A stretch of 64,000 nt of DNA from Chiridota heheva (taxonomy: Eukaryota > Echinodermata > Holothuroidea > Apodida > Chiridotidae), in the NCBI GenBank assembly GCA_020152595.1, contig JAIGNY010000483.1:182001-246000 (forward strand), written 5' to 3'. Position 1 is the first letter of the stretch. Each line of letters starts with the position of its first letter. This document shows positions 34,176-47,830 of the stretch, in pieces. Under the pieces are notes generated by a model, which was not told where the DNA came from, ran no database searches, and saw only the letters and a program-made list of their open reading frames with translations. A program made the translations under genes and the position numbers.

Positions 34176-34575
34176 GTAATATTTGCGTCTTTCTGGGCCG
34201 TATCAGACACAATCTGGGGGCAATATTTGCATCTTTCTGGGCCATATTAGACACAATCTGGGGGCAATATTTGCGTTTTTCTGGGCCATATTAGACACAA
34301 TATGGGGGCAATATCTGCGTCTTTCTGGGCCATATCAGACACAATCTGGGGGCAATATTTGCGTCTTTCTGGGCCATATTAGACACAATCTGGGGGCAAT
34401 ATTTGCGTCTTTCTGGGCCATATTAGACACAATCTGGGGGCAATATTTGCGTCTTTCTGGGCCATATCAGACACAATCTGGGGGCAATACTTGCGTCTTT
34501 CTGGGCCATATCAGACACAATCTGGGGGCAATATTTGCGTCTTTCTGGGCCATATCAGACGCAATCTGTGGGCAA
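34176..34575 (+). repeat. 44-bp satellite, about 9 units
   Basis: The unit contains GCGTCTTTCTGGGCCATATC and AGACACAATCTGGGGGCAATATTT. Since 44 is not a multiple of three, the translated frame cycles every 132 bases and stays open by chance. Confidence 0.97.
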
Positions 34576-34899
34576 GTTGGAATTTGAAGAATGGTTTTCA
34601 ATGCATTGCTCATCGGGGAAAGTTGGAAGTACCTTTTAACTCGCAATTCCCTGACGAGTTTTACCACAATTTGGCAGCTTCCCGAACGGGGGTCCTGTGC
34701 CCACCTGAACCCATCATGGCGCGGCTACTGCCTGTTAGTAAGAATGCATGCAGGAAAGTGCAACACTCTCATGGGGAAGTATCCCTCCCACTTGCTGCTT
34801 CCGAAGCCTCTTGTCACTATCACCCAGGCCCACTCAGAACTGGTCACACACACACTTCCTGTTCCTATTCCCACAGAGACCTGATGGAAGGCGCCATAC

Positions 34900-36862
34900 A
34901 TTTCTCTGTCCCAATCGTAGGCTGCTCATAATCTACCTACAATAGAACCAATCAGGGGTCCGAGGTGGCACTTCTCTGTCCCAATTGTAGGCTGCTCATA
35001 ATCTACCTACAATAGAACCAATCAGGGGTCCGAGGTGGCACTTCTCTGTCCCAATTGTAGGCTGCTCATAATCTATCTACAATAGAACCAATCAGGGGTC
35101 CGAGGTGGCACTTCTCTGTCCCAATTGTAGGCTGCTCATAATCTATCTACAATAGAACCAATCAGGGGTCCGAGGTGGCACTTCTCTGTCCCAATTGTAG
35201 GCTGCTCATAATCTACCTACAATAGAACCAATCAGGGGTCCGAGGTGGCACTTCTCTGTCCCAATTGTAGGCTGCTCATAATCTACCTACAATAGAACCA
35301 ATCAGGGGTCCGAGGTGGCACTTCTCTGTCCCAATTGTAGGCTGCTCATAATCTACCTACAATAGAACCAATCAGGGTCCGAGGTGGCACTTCTCTGTCC
35401 CAATTGTAGGCTGCTCATAATCTATCTACAATAGAACCAATCAGGGGTCCGAGGTGGCACTTCTCTGTCCCAATTGTAGGCTGCTCATAATCTACCTACA
35501 ATAGAACCAATCAGGGGTCCGAGGTGGCACTTCTCTGTCCCAATTGTAGGCTGCTCATAATCTACCTATAATAGAACCATTCAGGGGTCCGAGGTGGCAC
35601 TTCTCTGTCCCAATTGTAGGCTGCTCATAATCTACCTACAATAGAACCAATCAGGGGTCCGAGGTGGCACTTCTCTGTCCCAATTGTAGGCTGCTCATAA
35701 TCTACCTACAATAGAACCAATCAGGGTCCGAGGTGGCACTTCCTGGATCAATTGTAGGCTGCTCACACAATTGAAAATAATCTACCCACAATAGAACCAA
35801 TCAGGGGTCCGAGGTGGCACTTCCCTGGATCAATTGTAGGTTGCTCACACAGTTGAAAATAATCTACCTACAATAGAACCAATCAGGGGTCCGAGGTGGC
35901 ACTTCTCTGTCCCAATTGTAGGCTGCTCATAATCTATCTACAATAGAACCAATCAGGGTCCGAGGTGGCACTTCTCTGTCCCAATTGTAGGCTGCTCATA
36001 ATCTATCTACAATAGAACCAATCAGGGGTCCGAGGTGGCACTTCTCTGTCCCAATTGTAGGCTGCTCATAATCTACCTACAATAGAACCAATCAGGGGTC
36101 CGAGGTGGCACTTCTCTGTCCCAATTGTAGGCTGCTCATAATCTACCTACAATAGAACCAATCAGGGGTCCGAGGTGGCACTTCTCTGTCCCAATTGTAG
36201 GCTGCTCATAATCTACCTACAATAGAACCAATCAGGGGTCCGAGGTGGCACTTCTCTGTCCCAATTGTAGGCTGCTCATAATCTATCTACAATAGAACCA
36301 ATCAGGGGTCCGAGGTGGCACTTCTCTGTCCCAATTGTAGGCTGCTCATAATCTACCTACAATAGAACCAATCAGGGGTCCGAGGTGGCACTTCTCTGTC
36401 CCAATTGTAGGCTGCTCATAATCTACCTACAATAGAACCAATCAGGGGTCCGAGGTGGCACTTCTCTGTCCCAATTGTAGGCTGCTCATAATCTACCTAC
36501 AATAGAACCAATCAGGGGTCCGAGGTGGCACTTCTCTGTCCCAATTGTAGGCTGCTCATAATCTACCTACAATAGAACCAATCAGGGGTCCGAGGTGGCA
36601 CTTCCCTGGATCAATTGTAGGCTGCTCACACAATTGAAAATAATCTACCTACAATAGAACCAATCAGGGGTCCGAGGTGGCACTTCCCTGGATCAATTGT
36701 AGGTTGCTCACACAGTTGAAAATAATCTACCTACAATAGAACCAATGAGGGGTCCGAGGTGGCACTTCCTGAATCAATTGTAGGTTGCTCACACATTGAA
36801 AATAATCTACCTACAATAGAACCAACCAGGGGTCCGAGGTGGCACTTCCCTGGATCAATCCT
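34900..36862 (+). repeat. 70-bp satellite, about 27 units, with a longer variant unit
   Basis: The main unit runs CTTCTCTGTCCCAATTGTAG ... GGGTCCGAGGTGGCA. Variants at about 35742-35890 and 36600-36860 carry CCTGGATCAATTGTAGG and CACACAATTGAAAAT, making units of roughly 83 bases. Each unit holds ATTGTAGG...CCTACAAT, a potential 8-bp stem, and an ACCAATCA (CCAAT-like) motif. Confidence 0.97.
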
Positions 36863-37894
36863 TTTGCAATGAAACTGATTATAATTTCTCTAGAAGGGGA
36901 AGAGGTGCCTTGCCACCCAGCGATGTCAGAATGACTGGACGAGAAAAAGAAGGGGGGAATTCCGCTTACCCCCTTGTTCTGGGGTTAGGGCTGCGGCAGA
37001 AGGTACCATTTTGAAAGTTGCGGCAGACAGGGACAGGAGGTGCTCTTTTGAGAGTTACGGGTGGACCAGGGCAGGAGATGACCTTGTGAAAGTTACATGA
37101 AATTATCATAGGTCATTGTTGTAGCTTAAAAACAATTAGAAATCCACTCACTTACAAATCCTACATCTGCACATAGTACATAGAAGATGTAACATACATT
37201 TAGTATTTATTCAATACAATCAAAGCATGTCATATATCATGGCCCCCGACACCGAGGGCTGAGGCGGGAGGGGGACAAGGTCCCCAATAATTTTCAAAAG
37301 TTGGCTTTTTACCTATTTGCCCAATGGGCATTTATTGGTCCTGGCTCCCCAATCTCAAACCCATAGGATTGGCCTACTACTGAAAGTGGGAAGAAAAGTC
37401 ACTGTTGTGTGCATGGGAGAGGGAGTTGATAATTACAAAAATCATGCTAAGATCAACAAAAAAATATTACCATACAAAAGTATACATTTGGAAAAAGTAG
37501 TGGTGTGCAAATGTCCCCTTGCTCCCCTGAATTCCGCCTATGCTCAAATCATGTGTAGGAACCATGAGACAAGAGGGCATATACCCACTTTCCGAAAACT
37601 GCCCCTTTTTGAAAATCAAAAGTGCTCCTCGATTACTGTGCCCCTTTCCCTCAATTCAACACCCCTGCTGGCATCCCGCTAAATGGTGACAAGAACAGAT
37701 CAGGTCTGTACATTTTAGAATTATATTCTTACCTTGAAACGGCATGAATTTTGTAGATATTTGTTTCAAAAAGCCTGTGGCATTGGATGAAGGGGTGCTA
37801 TTGTTCTCCAAAGATTTCCAAATCATTTTGTTTTGTAATAGAACCCCCTCCCTTTTTTTTTTCTCTCCAATTAAAATTTCTTATTGCCACCTAT
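36863..37894. other. Unassigned sequence between satellites
   Basis: A 121-codon frame (37317-37682) has no recognised similarity and no splice support. GGCGGGAGGGGGACAAGGTCC is a local G-rich patch. Confidence 0.5.
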
Positions 37895-38535
37895 GCCTTG
37901 ATGAAGAGGAGACGATAGCTGGGGAGAGGGGAAACCACTGGTGGAGGGAGAGATGGGGGGAAAAGTAGAGGAGACAATAGCCGGGGAGAAGAGAAACCAG
38001 TGCGGAGTGAGAGATGGGGACAACAAAAAAAGAGGAGACGATAGCTGGGCAGGGGGAAATCCACTAAGGGAGGGAGAGATGGGGAAAAAGTAGAGGAGAC
38101 AATAGCCCGGGAGAGGAAAAACCACTGGTGGAGGGAAAGATGGGGATAAAGCAGAGGAGACGATAGCCAGGGAGAGGGAAACCCACGTGAGAGGGAACGA
38201 TGGAGACGAAGTAGAGGAGACGGTAGCCGGGGAGAGGGAAAACCACTAGGGGAGTGAAAGAGGGGGACAAAGTAGAGGAGACGATAGCCAGGGAGAGGGA
38301 AAACAACAGTGAGAGGGAAAACAACTGGGAGAGGGAGAGATGGGGACAAAGTAGAGGAAACGATAGCCGGGGAGAGAAAGCCACTGGAGGAGGGACAGAT
38401 GGGGACAAAGTAGAGAAGACGATAGCCTGGAAGAGGGAAACCTATGTGAGAGGGAGAGATGGAGACAAAGTAGAGGAGATGATAGCTCGGGAGAGGGAAA
38501 ACAACTGGGGGAGGGAGAAAAGGGGACAAAGTTCT
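37895..38535 (+). repeat. ~60-bp G/A-rich satellite, about 10 units
   Basis: GTAGAGGAGACGATAGCCGG, GGAGAGGGAAAACCACT and GAGGGAGAGATGGGGACAAA recur in order. Open frames on the complementary strand are a by-product of the period and composition. Confidence 0.95.
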
Positions 38536-39114
38536 CAAGTTTCATTCTTGAAAATGATTGCACCCCTGACAATTAGTAAAGTATTAAGCCTGCATGTCGA
38601 CGTGCTATGACGCTAACAAAAACACATGTGACTTGAAACATGCAGTTTGGTCAGGCATGTATGTTAATTTGTACCCGATTGTTTAGAGACAGGTGGTCAT
38701 TAATTTAGACAACATGGACACATGCAAGCAAAAGGGGCGATGAGTCATGGCCAGCGGTTTCAGGAAGAACTCGGGAAAGTCGGATAGGATAGAAAATCTA
38801 GTAAGTGCACTTTCTTTATTTACAAAATCTAATGAGGATCTGAACCAGGAAAAACATATTTAGTTTCCCATCAGTGATAGCAACTTAGATACGTTTGAAT
38901 CTGCGGGAGGGGAATGGAGGGCACTAATTTTAAGCAGACTTTTCGACTGACATACTTTGAAAAGCGTGTATAGTACGTCATCATGATAACATTAGGGGCA
39001 TTAATGTTCCCACATTAGGGGCGTAGTTCACCTCACTAGGGAGAGGAAGAGAGGGGGGGGGGGGAATACACAAATTTTCCTGTGACAAGTGCAAACAATT
39101 CACTGGTAAATTAA

Positions 39115-39350
39115 GTTTTCATGAAAAGTTGTTGCTAATCCGGAAAATACCTTCAATTTCAAAGAGATTTCCTTCATTTTCAGGAATTTTTCTTCAATTT
39201 TGAAAAATTTGAGCCAGTTTTTGGGAAATTTTGGCCAGTTTTCGGGAAGTTTTGGCCAGTTTTCGGGAAATTTTGGCCAGTTTTCAGGAAAATTTGACAA
39301 GTTTTTGGACCGTTTTGCCCAATTTTTGGGAAATTTTGGCTAGTTTAGCC
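39115..39350 (+). repeat. Degenerate ~24-bp repeat GAAATTTTGGCCAGTTTTCGG
   Basis: About nine imperfect units. Similar purine-rich, weakly periodic tracts occur at 45428-45890 and 53400-53660. Confidence 0.8.
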
Positions 39351-39379
39351 AGACCGGGAAAGAGACGTTCCGACTGGGA

Positions 39380-39420
39380 AAGCGGGGGACAGAGGGCAGC
39401 TTGCTCTCTGTCCCCCGCTT
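39380..39420 (+). repeat. GC-rich hairpin, 15-bp arms
   Basis: AAGCGGGGGACAGAG and CTCTGTCCCCCGCTT are separated by 11 bases. Confidence 0.9.
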
Positions 39421-39904
39421 CTTACGCCAACGTTTATCGGTCAGGATATTACTGGTGAATTTGTATCCCTCTCTTCTTAATTTTGCAGTCACGAAAATAT
39501 GCGTAAATTTGAGATCAAGATATTAAGGACTAAAATAAGGGAAAATTTATTCCAAAATGAAAATTTCATTCTAAGAATGAAAATTATATTCTAAAATTTC
39601 ATATGAAATTTTCATTCTACGACAATTGGGGTGGGAAAATTTTATTCCAAGAATGAAAATTTCATTCCAAAATTTCTAGGAAAAGTCTCGAAATCGGAAA
39701 TGTTTAATGTCGATTAGTCAATTGTATTGATAATGATTCGGAATATTTAATGCCTTAAACAAAAAGGCAAATAAAAGGTCCTTAGAATGCTTAAGATTTT
39801 TCCTCATTTTTTCAGTTGTATAAACTCAGTTGAATTCAGTGTGTTAGTATTATACAATAAGACAAGATTCAAACTCAAGTCTGCAGATCCAAATTCATTT
39901 CAGC

Positions 39905-40345
39905 AGTTCAGTTCGTAACGCCGATCGGGGGACTCAATAAGTCCTCCGATCGGGAGACTCAAGCATGCGCACTGAGCTTACAGAGATATATGAAAGCCAC
40001 AATTGTTATTGTGAAGTTTCAGTCATAGACGCTTATCAGTCGTTTCATTAAAGGTTTGTAACAAAGTTTGCTATGTTCATCTTCAACTTCGCAAAAGAAA
40101 AACATCACGCAGTTATTGCTAAATAATTTTCACAAATCCCCAAGTTATTTCTCATAATTTGAGAAAACCTTGTAAAGCGCTACTGCCTAACGGTAAGACA
40201 TAATAATATTTCATCACTTTTCTTCAAATTTCTCGAAAACCGCACGGTGAATTTTAATAGCGCACAATGAAAAGATAATTCATATGCCATTATTTCAAAT
40301 CGTGAAGACAAATTTGAACTCTCTGCAGTGGTTGAGTTCCCCGCG
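39905..40345 (+). repeat. 440-bp interspersed repeat, copy 1
   Basis: It starts near CAGTTCGTAACGCCGATCGGGGG, contains CAAGCATGCGCACTGAGCTTACAG and CTCGAAAACCGCACGGTGAATTTT, and ends near CCGCGCTCGAAATGTG. A direct copy lies at 61655-62130. The class is unknown. Confidence 0.8.
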
Positions 40346-40464
40346 CTCGAAATGTGTCTGATTCTGATCATTTAAAAAACTTTGATGGATAGATGCATTG
40401 GCAGATTGGGATACTTCTGTGAAGTTTTCCAAAGTTTTCCCGATCGGAAGTACAAAACTGTTCT

Positions 40465-40939
40465 CCCAATCAGGAGATATGGATGTTTAAAGAGTTCCCA
40501 ATTGCATTTTATAGTTTTTGTACAGTATGATGAATTCGTGATTGATGATGTCATAGAGACAATTCCATTGCAAATGTTTCTGTATTTCTTTGAACGTTAA
40601 TTGGTTGTTTTTGTATGATTATAAACCATTTTCCAAAAGTTATTAAAGTAGGGTATATTTGGCAATGTACCTAACTTTCTTACATTTATTTTTCTAGCAG
40701 GTTTTACTAATTAAAAAATATGATAGCTTTGAATGAAATACATAAACTTTGTGGGAGAATGTGTTGCTGTAGTGTCACACTGAGCCTTTTCCTATTCGTT
40801 TATTGGCATTTTTTTGTGACCCTTAAAATTTGAATATCTCCTGGTAAGAATAACATATCAAAATGATTCTTGTACTAAATTGTTTCTAAATATGTTCTCT
40901 TTCTTATGAAAGGTTACGAAAAAATATGGGAATATTCCT
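40465..40939 (+). mobile_element. MITE family A copy 2, 5'-truncated
   Basis: From CCAATCAGGAGATATGG to GGGAATATTCCT it follows family A closely (TACAGTATGATGAATTCGTG, GATGTCATAGAGACAATTCC, GTGGGAGAATGTGTTGCTG) and ends at TTAA 40940-40943. The 5' inverted repeat is missing; the preceding sequence is the 440-bp repeat. Confidence 0.75.
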
Positions 40940-41702
40940 TTAAGCCCCTTGTACCCCGCCTCAATGTTGGAGCTGAAAACAAGGCTGTTACTCGTAGGGA
41001 AAATCCCCTACGGTAGGGAATTTAAGCCAAATCGTAGGGGGTGGGGGGGCACCTACGGGAAAAATGACATTTTCACAGGGGAGAGTAGGGGGATTCACAA
41101 ATGAAATAAATAATGTGTTTTTTTTTTTTTGGCAAGATAGATAGGAAACAAGCTGGAGGTCACAGTCAAACACCAAAATTCCTAAAAAAATTCAATCAAA
41201 TCTCGTCAGAGAATCATGTATACCGTACCGTGTATATTTCTTGCTATGAATTTGTTGTGTATAGTGACACAGATTGCCGGTAGATCCACTGATTTAATTT
41301 TCATTAGTGTGTGGGGGAAAACTTAATTTTTGTAGGTACAAACAAAGTAAAAACGATTTTTTTTTTTTTTTGTGGGGAAAACTGAATTTTGTAGGTGAAA
41401 AAGGGCTGAAGAGTGCAGAGGAGATGTAGGAGAAATGCGCATGCGTGGTAGGAGAAACAGAAACATTTAGAGTGGCAGCCCTGGTTGAAAAGAATCATCC
41501 CTGAACACATTCGTTTCAACCAGCATTGATATGGGGCACAAGGGGGAAAGTGCGAATGTCCTCCAAATCCCCACACTATTGTGACACCGCTTTTGCTTTA
41601 GGTACCTACAGCCTACATAATACCAGTATTGTGCCCTGACATCTACGACATTGCTACTCGCATCGCCCTCACTAAATATTTCTTAAAATACTGTCTATAC
41701 GC

Positions 41703-42820
41703 CACAGGTGTTTCTAGCGCTATGGCAACTTATATTTAAAGAGGGAGGCTCGTCTCAGTAAAATACGGTAAAAATAGGGGGGGGGACTTTATTTTGACGT
41801 CACTTCCGGTTGTGGAGGCAAGATCCGATCCTCTGTCTGTTTGTACCACACAGTACAGCCAGAGCATGTCTGCAGGATTACATACACAGCGCATTACGTT
41901 ACTGTGACGAGAAACTTATTTGTTTTTTTTCAATGCTTTTTTGTCAGAAAGCGAAAGTGAAATTTTAGTATTATAATACTAACAATGATAGTCACCAAAT
42001 GAAAATTACTGAGAGAAAAAAAGAAGAAGATAAAAGCAAAAAGTCAAAATAAACGATTCTACCGGGGCTTCAACTCACGGCATGATTTGAAGAAAAAAAA
42101 GTTCCTTGCGATCGCCGTAAGCATCTAGGCTTTCTCATACGGTATTCTTCAGGGCGTTTTAAATACCTATATACCTTGCAATACGAGACAACGATTCGCG
42201 CAGCAAAATTTCAACCAATTAAAAAAATAAAAAGGAATTCTAAATATTGTGCACATATGACGATATCGCCTCTTTAATACATATAAATAAAAAATAAAAA
42301 AGGTAGGTTACTTTCTAACGCGACTTTCGAACCGTATAAGAAATATCCTTTTTTGACCACTCGCGAATCTAAATTACATTTTTGGCTCAACCTACATTTG
42401 CTGGAGACTCCCTTCTTCGTTTATTAGCCACAGTTTTTTGTTTGTTTTTCTTTAGATGAGATGTACAAACGATGGATTCTCTACCGACATTACAGTGACA
42501 GTGTAAAAGCCCAACAATATGCTTCAAACTTTGAAATGCTGCTTCTTCATGATGTCATCGCAGATTTTTGGGCATTTACAATGGGGTAGAAAATTAATCG
42601 TTTGTACACCTAATCGGAAAAAAAAAAAACTTACAAATATTGAGGCTTATAAACGAAGAAGGGAGTCTCCAGCAAATGTGAGTAGAGTAAAAAAAGGGAT
42701 TAAGATTTGTGAGTGGTCAACAAAAAAAAAAAAATCATATACGGTTCGAAAGTCGCGTTAGAAAGTGACCTACCTTTTTTATATATGTATTGGTAGCCAT
42801 AACGCTAGGAACACCTGTGG
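41703..42820 (+). mobile_element. 1.1 kb TIR element with nested inverted repeats
   Basis: Outer ends CCACAGGTGTTTCTAGCGCTATGGC and GCCATAACGCTAGGAACACCTGTGG are complementary. An inner pair of ~130-base arms (42299-42428 and 42650-42781) includes TTTCTAACGCGACTTTCGAACCGTAT and its complement. Parts recur at 10815-10945, 16200-16625 and 47645-47830, so it is a repeat family. No transposase is visible. Confidence 0.7.
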
Positions 42821-43742
42821 TCTACGCCGTGTCACACTTAAACCATTGCCGAAATAATTCCCGTGCGTACGTATATATGTGCAGCACATGTATAATCGTA
42901 CACTGTATTTATGCAGTGTTGGAGCATGATTTTCGAAGGCCTTGAGATGTTCGATTTTCCAACATGTGAAAACCGAACATCGCCCAGGCAGTCAGGCTGA
43001 TAAAAGGACGCGAATCTGTCATGATGACTGCCAGACTAGATGATGTTGGATGCCATTATATTTTTGTCAGTATTGGTCCACAAGCATGGCAAATTAATAT
43101 TCCATTAACAAAAGTTGTGGGCGAAATCCTTTGAGTGACCGGCGCTGTTTTCATGTTGATAACAGAAGTGTATCTCGGGTTGAAATCATCAGATCCGAAA
43201 TGAAAAAAAAAGAAAAAACTTAATCAAAAAAAAAGAAAACTCTACGAGCAGGATTTCACATTGTTATTTTCTTCAAAAATTTCAGGCCTCATAGTTAGGG
43301 CCTCAGTGGCCCAGTGTGATTCAACTAGTGATTTTAGTGTGTATATCTATACAATTATTTTAGATATACCTTCTTCTTTTTTTTTACAAATCAATTCATA
43401 GTACTGTAGTACAGCACTTAAGAAATAAAAGTCTTTGTCATATTGTTTTCGTTTGAGTTGTACAAATGATATATTACCAGATTACTAGCACTTTGTGTCC
43501 ACCTCTCCCGCCGAGGTGTGCAGGACAACCTATTGGGTTTGTAAACTAATATAAAACATATTACATTGAGAAATGCTTTTCTTTTAGAGAAAAATTCTTC
43601 CCCAAATTCAACCCTCTATTGGGCTCCTACCAAATTAGGTTAAAAGTATTCTGTTTTGCAGATTTTCGAACTCTTATGTCAGTTTCATGCACAGTTGTGC
43701 GGTCATTTCTTGCTATCTTGTTTCAAGTATTGGCTTTAATGG

Positions 43743-44671
<929 letters not shown>

Positions 44672-45427
44672 GTGACTTAAAATAGAAAAAGAAAAAGAAA
44701 TAAAACAAGTTTTCAAAAATCTGATTCCATTATTAAAAAAAACAAAAAAACGTTTAGGCTGCAGTGTGGCGCTGTGAAGTTGCTACATAATGCAGCTACA
44801 TGTATATGCTACAACTATATGTGGGTTATAAATTAGAAAGTTCGCGTTCAATGACTCGTGTAGTATAAAACAGAATTCTGGAGTTTGGGTGGAGCACTAA
44901 CCCCGCACCGTTCCCCCCCCCCCCTCCCCACACACTCTACCAAAAGAACAAATTTAGCCAAGAAACAGGTGGACCAAATATATAACATTTATTTTTGCCC
45001 CAAAAGTGTGAGGACGTGACAAGACTATGTTCTCCTGTCTTTCCAACTAGAATCATTGCAAATGCCAGAATAAAATACAGAGCTTAATGCAGGGCATTTA
45101 CATTTACAAATGTGGGGCAAAATGTTAATGCAGTGGCATAGATCAGCTTTTACTATAAAATGGAAAGAAAAGTCCTTAATATATGGAGTGTGTGTGTGAG
45201 GTGTGTGTGTGTGTGGGAGGGGGGGGGTATGAGAATCTCCCCTGGTCCCTCCGGCACCCGCTAGCCTACAGTCCAAAGAAGATGCAAATTTCGTGATTCC
45301 CACAGTCTAACAGCCTCGTACAATATTTTAGGCGGCGAAGATTTTATCATTTGTCCCAACAAATCTACAAAATTATTTGAGTATGTATTATGGTCAAAAC
45401 CTATTTATAAATAGAGATGATGGAAGG

Positions 45428-45890
45428 AGGGGCGAAAAGAAAAATTCCCGAAAACAAAGGAAATTTCACGAAAATTGAAGAAAATTTTACAAAAATGAAT
45501 GAAATTTTACAAAAATTGCGGGAAAATCAAAAAACAATTCAGGAAAATTGGAAAAAAATTCCCGAAATTGCAAAAAATTGAAGCAATTTTCACAATAATG
45601 AAGCAAATTGCACAAAAATTGAAGCAGATTTTATTAAAATGAAGTAAATTCTACGAAAATTGGAGGAATTTTTTTTTTAAATTGAAGACTTGAAGGAATT
45701 TTCCTGAAAAGGAAAGAAATTTGGAGCAAATTTGAGAAAATGAAAGACATTTTACCAAAAATGAAGGAAATTTTGCGAAAAATGATAGAAACTTCTCGAA
45801 AATTCAAGAAAAGTTCCCAAAAATAAAAGAGATTTCACGAAGATTTAAGGAAAATGAAAGAAATTGCACGAAAATTGAGAATTTCCGGAA
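45428..45890 (+). repeat. Degenerate ~20-22 bp repeat GAAATTTTACAAAAATTGAAG
   Basis: A-rich imperfect units with recurring TTTCACGAAAATTGAAG and TTTTACAAAAATGAA words. Confidence 0.8.
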
Positions 45891-46131
45891 GAAAAGATCC
45901 CAAGCATGGAAGATGACTCCTAAATCATTATATTAGACCTTCATTATTGCTTGAAGAATTCTTAATGATATCAGATTAAAAAGAATTGGATAAAGTAGGC
46001 GATTTCGCAACTTTTATTGCTTCAAAACACTGCAACTTCCTCCCAAAACATACGTGGGTGCATAACTTGATACACTGGTTCGACAGTTCAATATGAGACT
46101 GAAATAAGCAAATCTTCTTAATCAATTAAGC

Positions 46132-46322
46132 AGAGGGTATTGATCAGAGGGTATTGATCAGAGGGTATTGATCAGAGGGTATTGATCAGAGGGTATTGAT
46201 CAGAGGGTATTGATCAGAGGGTATTGATCAGAGGGTATTGATCAGAGGGTATTGATCAGAGGGTATTGATCAGAGGGTATTGATCAGAGGGTATTGATCA
46301 GAGGGTATTGATCAGAGGGTAC
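46132..46322 (+). repeat. 14-bp minisatellite GATCAGAGGGTATT, ~13 perfect units
   Basis: The array is almost free of mismatches, implying recent expansion. Confidence 0.98.
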
Positions 46323-46544
46323 TTCTAATTTGTAGGATCATCACCAACTTCCTTGATCAGTTAATGGCTCAGAGGCGGAGCTATGTTCATATTTCCTTGG
46401 GGAACTTTTCAAGGGAGGGGGGAGCGTAAACCACAACAAACAAGAGATTAGAGACGTGTATGGAACGATGGGAGGATTTCACTTACCAGAGGTGGATCCC
46501 CAATAAGGCTTAAGGGGTAAAGCTCCCTTTTTAAGAGGATTTAA

Positions 46545-47057
46545 TCAGACAGGGAGAATCCTGGACTTTTGATGTAATAAGAAAATGCACCAAAACTTGG
46601 AGCTTCATATTTATTCAGATCCATGGAGGCCGCCATTTTAACTAGTGATAACGTTATATTTATGGAATTTTTGCTAAGAGAACGGTAGTATTTGTGTAAT
46701 GTAACGTATGATACACGGTATCAGCGATGACTAAGCCAACACAGAATCATGTGTCGAGAGCTCTTCAAAGGGTCAACTACCTGTCAACGGATTTTTGTTG
46801 TTATTTTATCGCTAAGTTTACGATGAAATTTAAAAGTCCGCGGTCAAATCTAATGAATATTCATTTGATATCAGTTTTTCCCTTCAAAAATATCCTTCCC
46901 CCCCCCCCTCCCCCCTCCCTCCCTCCCGATGCAATCTTATCAAAAATCCCCGTTGACTTAACATTATCACTATAGTTTAAATTGGATCTTATGAATACGA
47001 AGCTCCAAATTTTGGCGTATTTATATCACACCAAAAGTCCAGGATTCTCCCCTACTG
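46545..47057 (+). mobile_element. TTAA-flanked foldback MITE, family E copy 1
   Basis: TTAA brackets CAGACAGGGAGAATCCTGGAC ... GTCCAGGATTCTCCCCTACTG. The ~110-base arms include GATCCATGGAGGCCGCCATTTT. The interior is shared, in opposite orientation, with copy 2 at 50007-50498. Confidence 0.85.
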
Positions 47058-47644
47058 TTAAATGCTTTATGTGCCTTTGCTTCTTTGAGCATCGCTCCAT
47101 TCTGCGTTGGCTGCTTTATACTTTAAATCGGGATAATAGGTTTGCCTTTGATTTGACTTTTGAAATTGGGTAACCAAGATTGCATCCCCAAAGTAGCCTG
47201 AGGTGAGCATTGGGCAAGAGAGGAAGACCAAAAACACATGGTGAAGAATTGTTGTTGTGGAATTGAAGGAGATGGGCCTTTTTGGGGGGAGGGGAAGAAC
47301 CGCATGCTGCTGCCCATGACCGGAGCAGATGGCGATGTATTGTTGCGGCCTTTTGTTCCACAGGGCTTAAAGAGAATAAGTAAGTTATAGATTTGACTTA
47401 AAAGACATTTTGAAGAAGAAAAAAGTTAGCAAAGCTAAGCCCCAACGTTTTAGAGCATTGGCCTTGTTTCTAGGCCTTGTTTCACAAAAAGAACGAAGTT
47501 AAATTAAATAATTTTGAATTTTTCTATCATTCTTTAATTTAAAAACAAAACGCCCTCCCTCAAAACTATGGTTTTGTATTAGGCCTATCCTAGTGTGTAC
47601 TAATAGGGCTAGTAACTAAGTCTTTTCACGTCTCAGAATTTTCA

Positions 47645-47830
47645 CGTCATTAAAATTTTGATTAATTCGAATTTTCGGTTGTGGACGCAAGATCCGGTCT
47701 GTTTGCTCGTTACTGTCTCAATAATAGTCACCAAATGAAAATTTCTGAGAAAAAAAAGAAGAAGACAAAAAAAATACTATTGGGTAAAATTAGGGATGTA
47801 TGACGATTTTGCCTCTTTAAATATAACTTT
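47645..47830 (+). mobile_element. Partial copy of the 41.7 kb TIR element
   Basis: TTTTCGGTTGTGGACGCAAGATCCG, AATAGTCACCAAATGAAAATTTCTGAG and GACGATTTTGCCTCTTTAAAT match segments of the 41.7 kb element with internal deletions. Confidence 0.6.

Noticed and set aside
34183..34587. 134-codon repetitive frame
   Set aside because: The 44-bp period cycles through three frames with no stop in any. No conserved protein features.
34900..36862. CRISPR-like appearance (regular repeats with palindromes)
   Set aside because: The units are contiguous with no unique spacers, and the DNA is eukaryotic. It is a satellite.
37891..38538. 215-codon repetitive minus-strand frame
   Set aside because: It follows the ~60-bp satellite period. 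Several frames are open at once, as expected from composition.
38747..38805. Possible mini first exon: ATGG with G at -3, 18 codons, then GTAAGT
   Set aside because: No downstream exon, promoter or homology was found. A donor consensus alone is common by chance.
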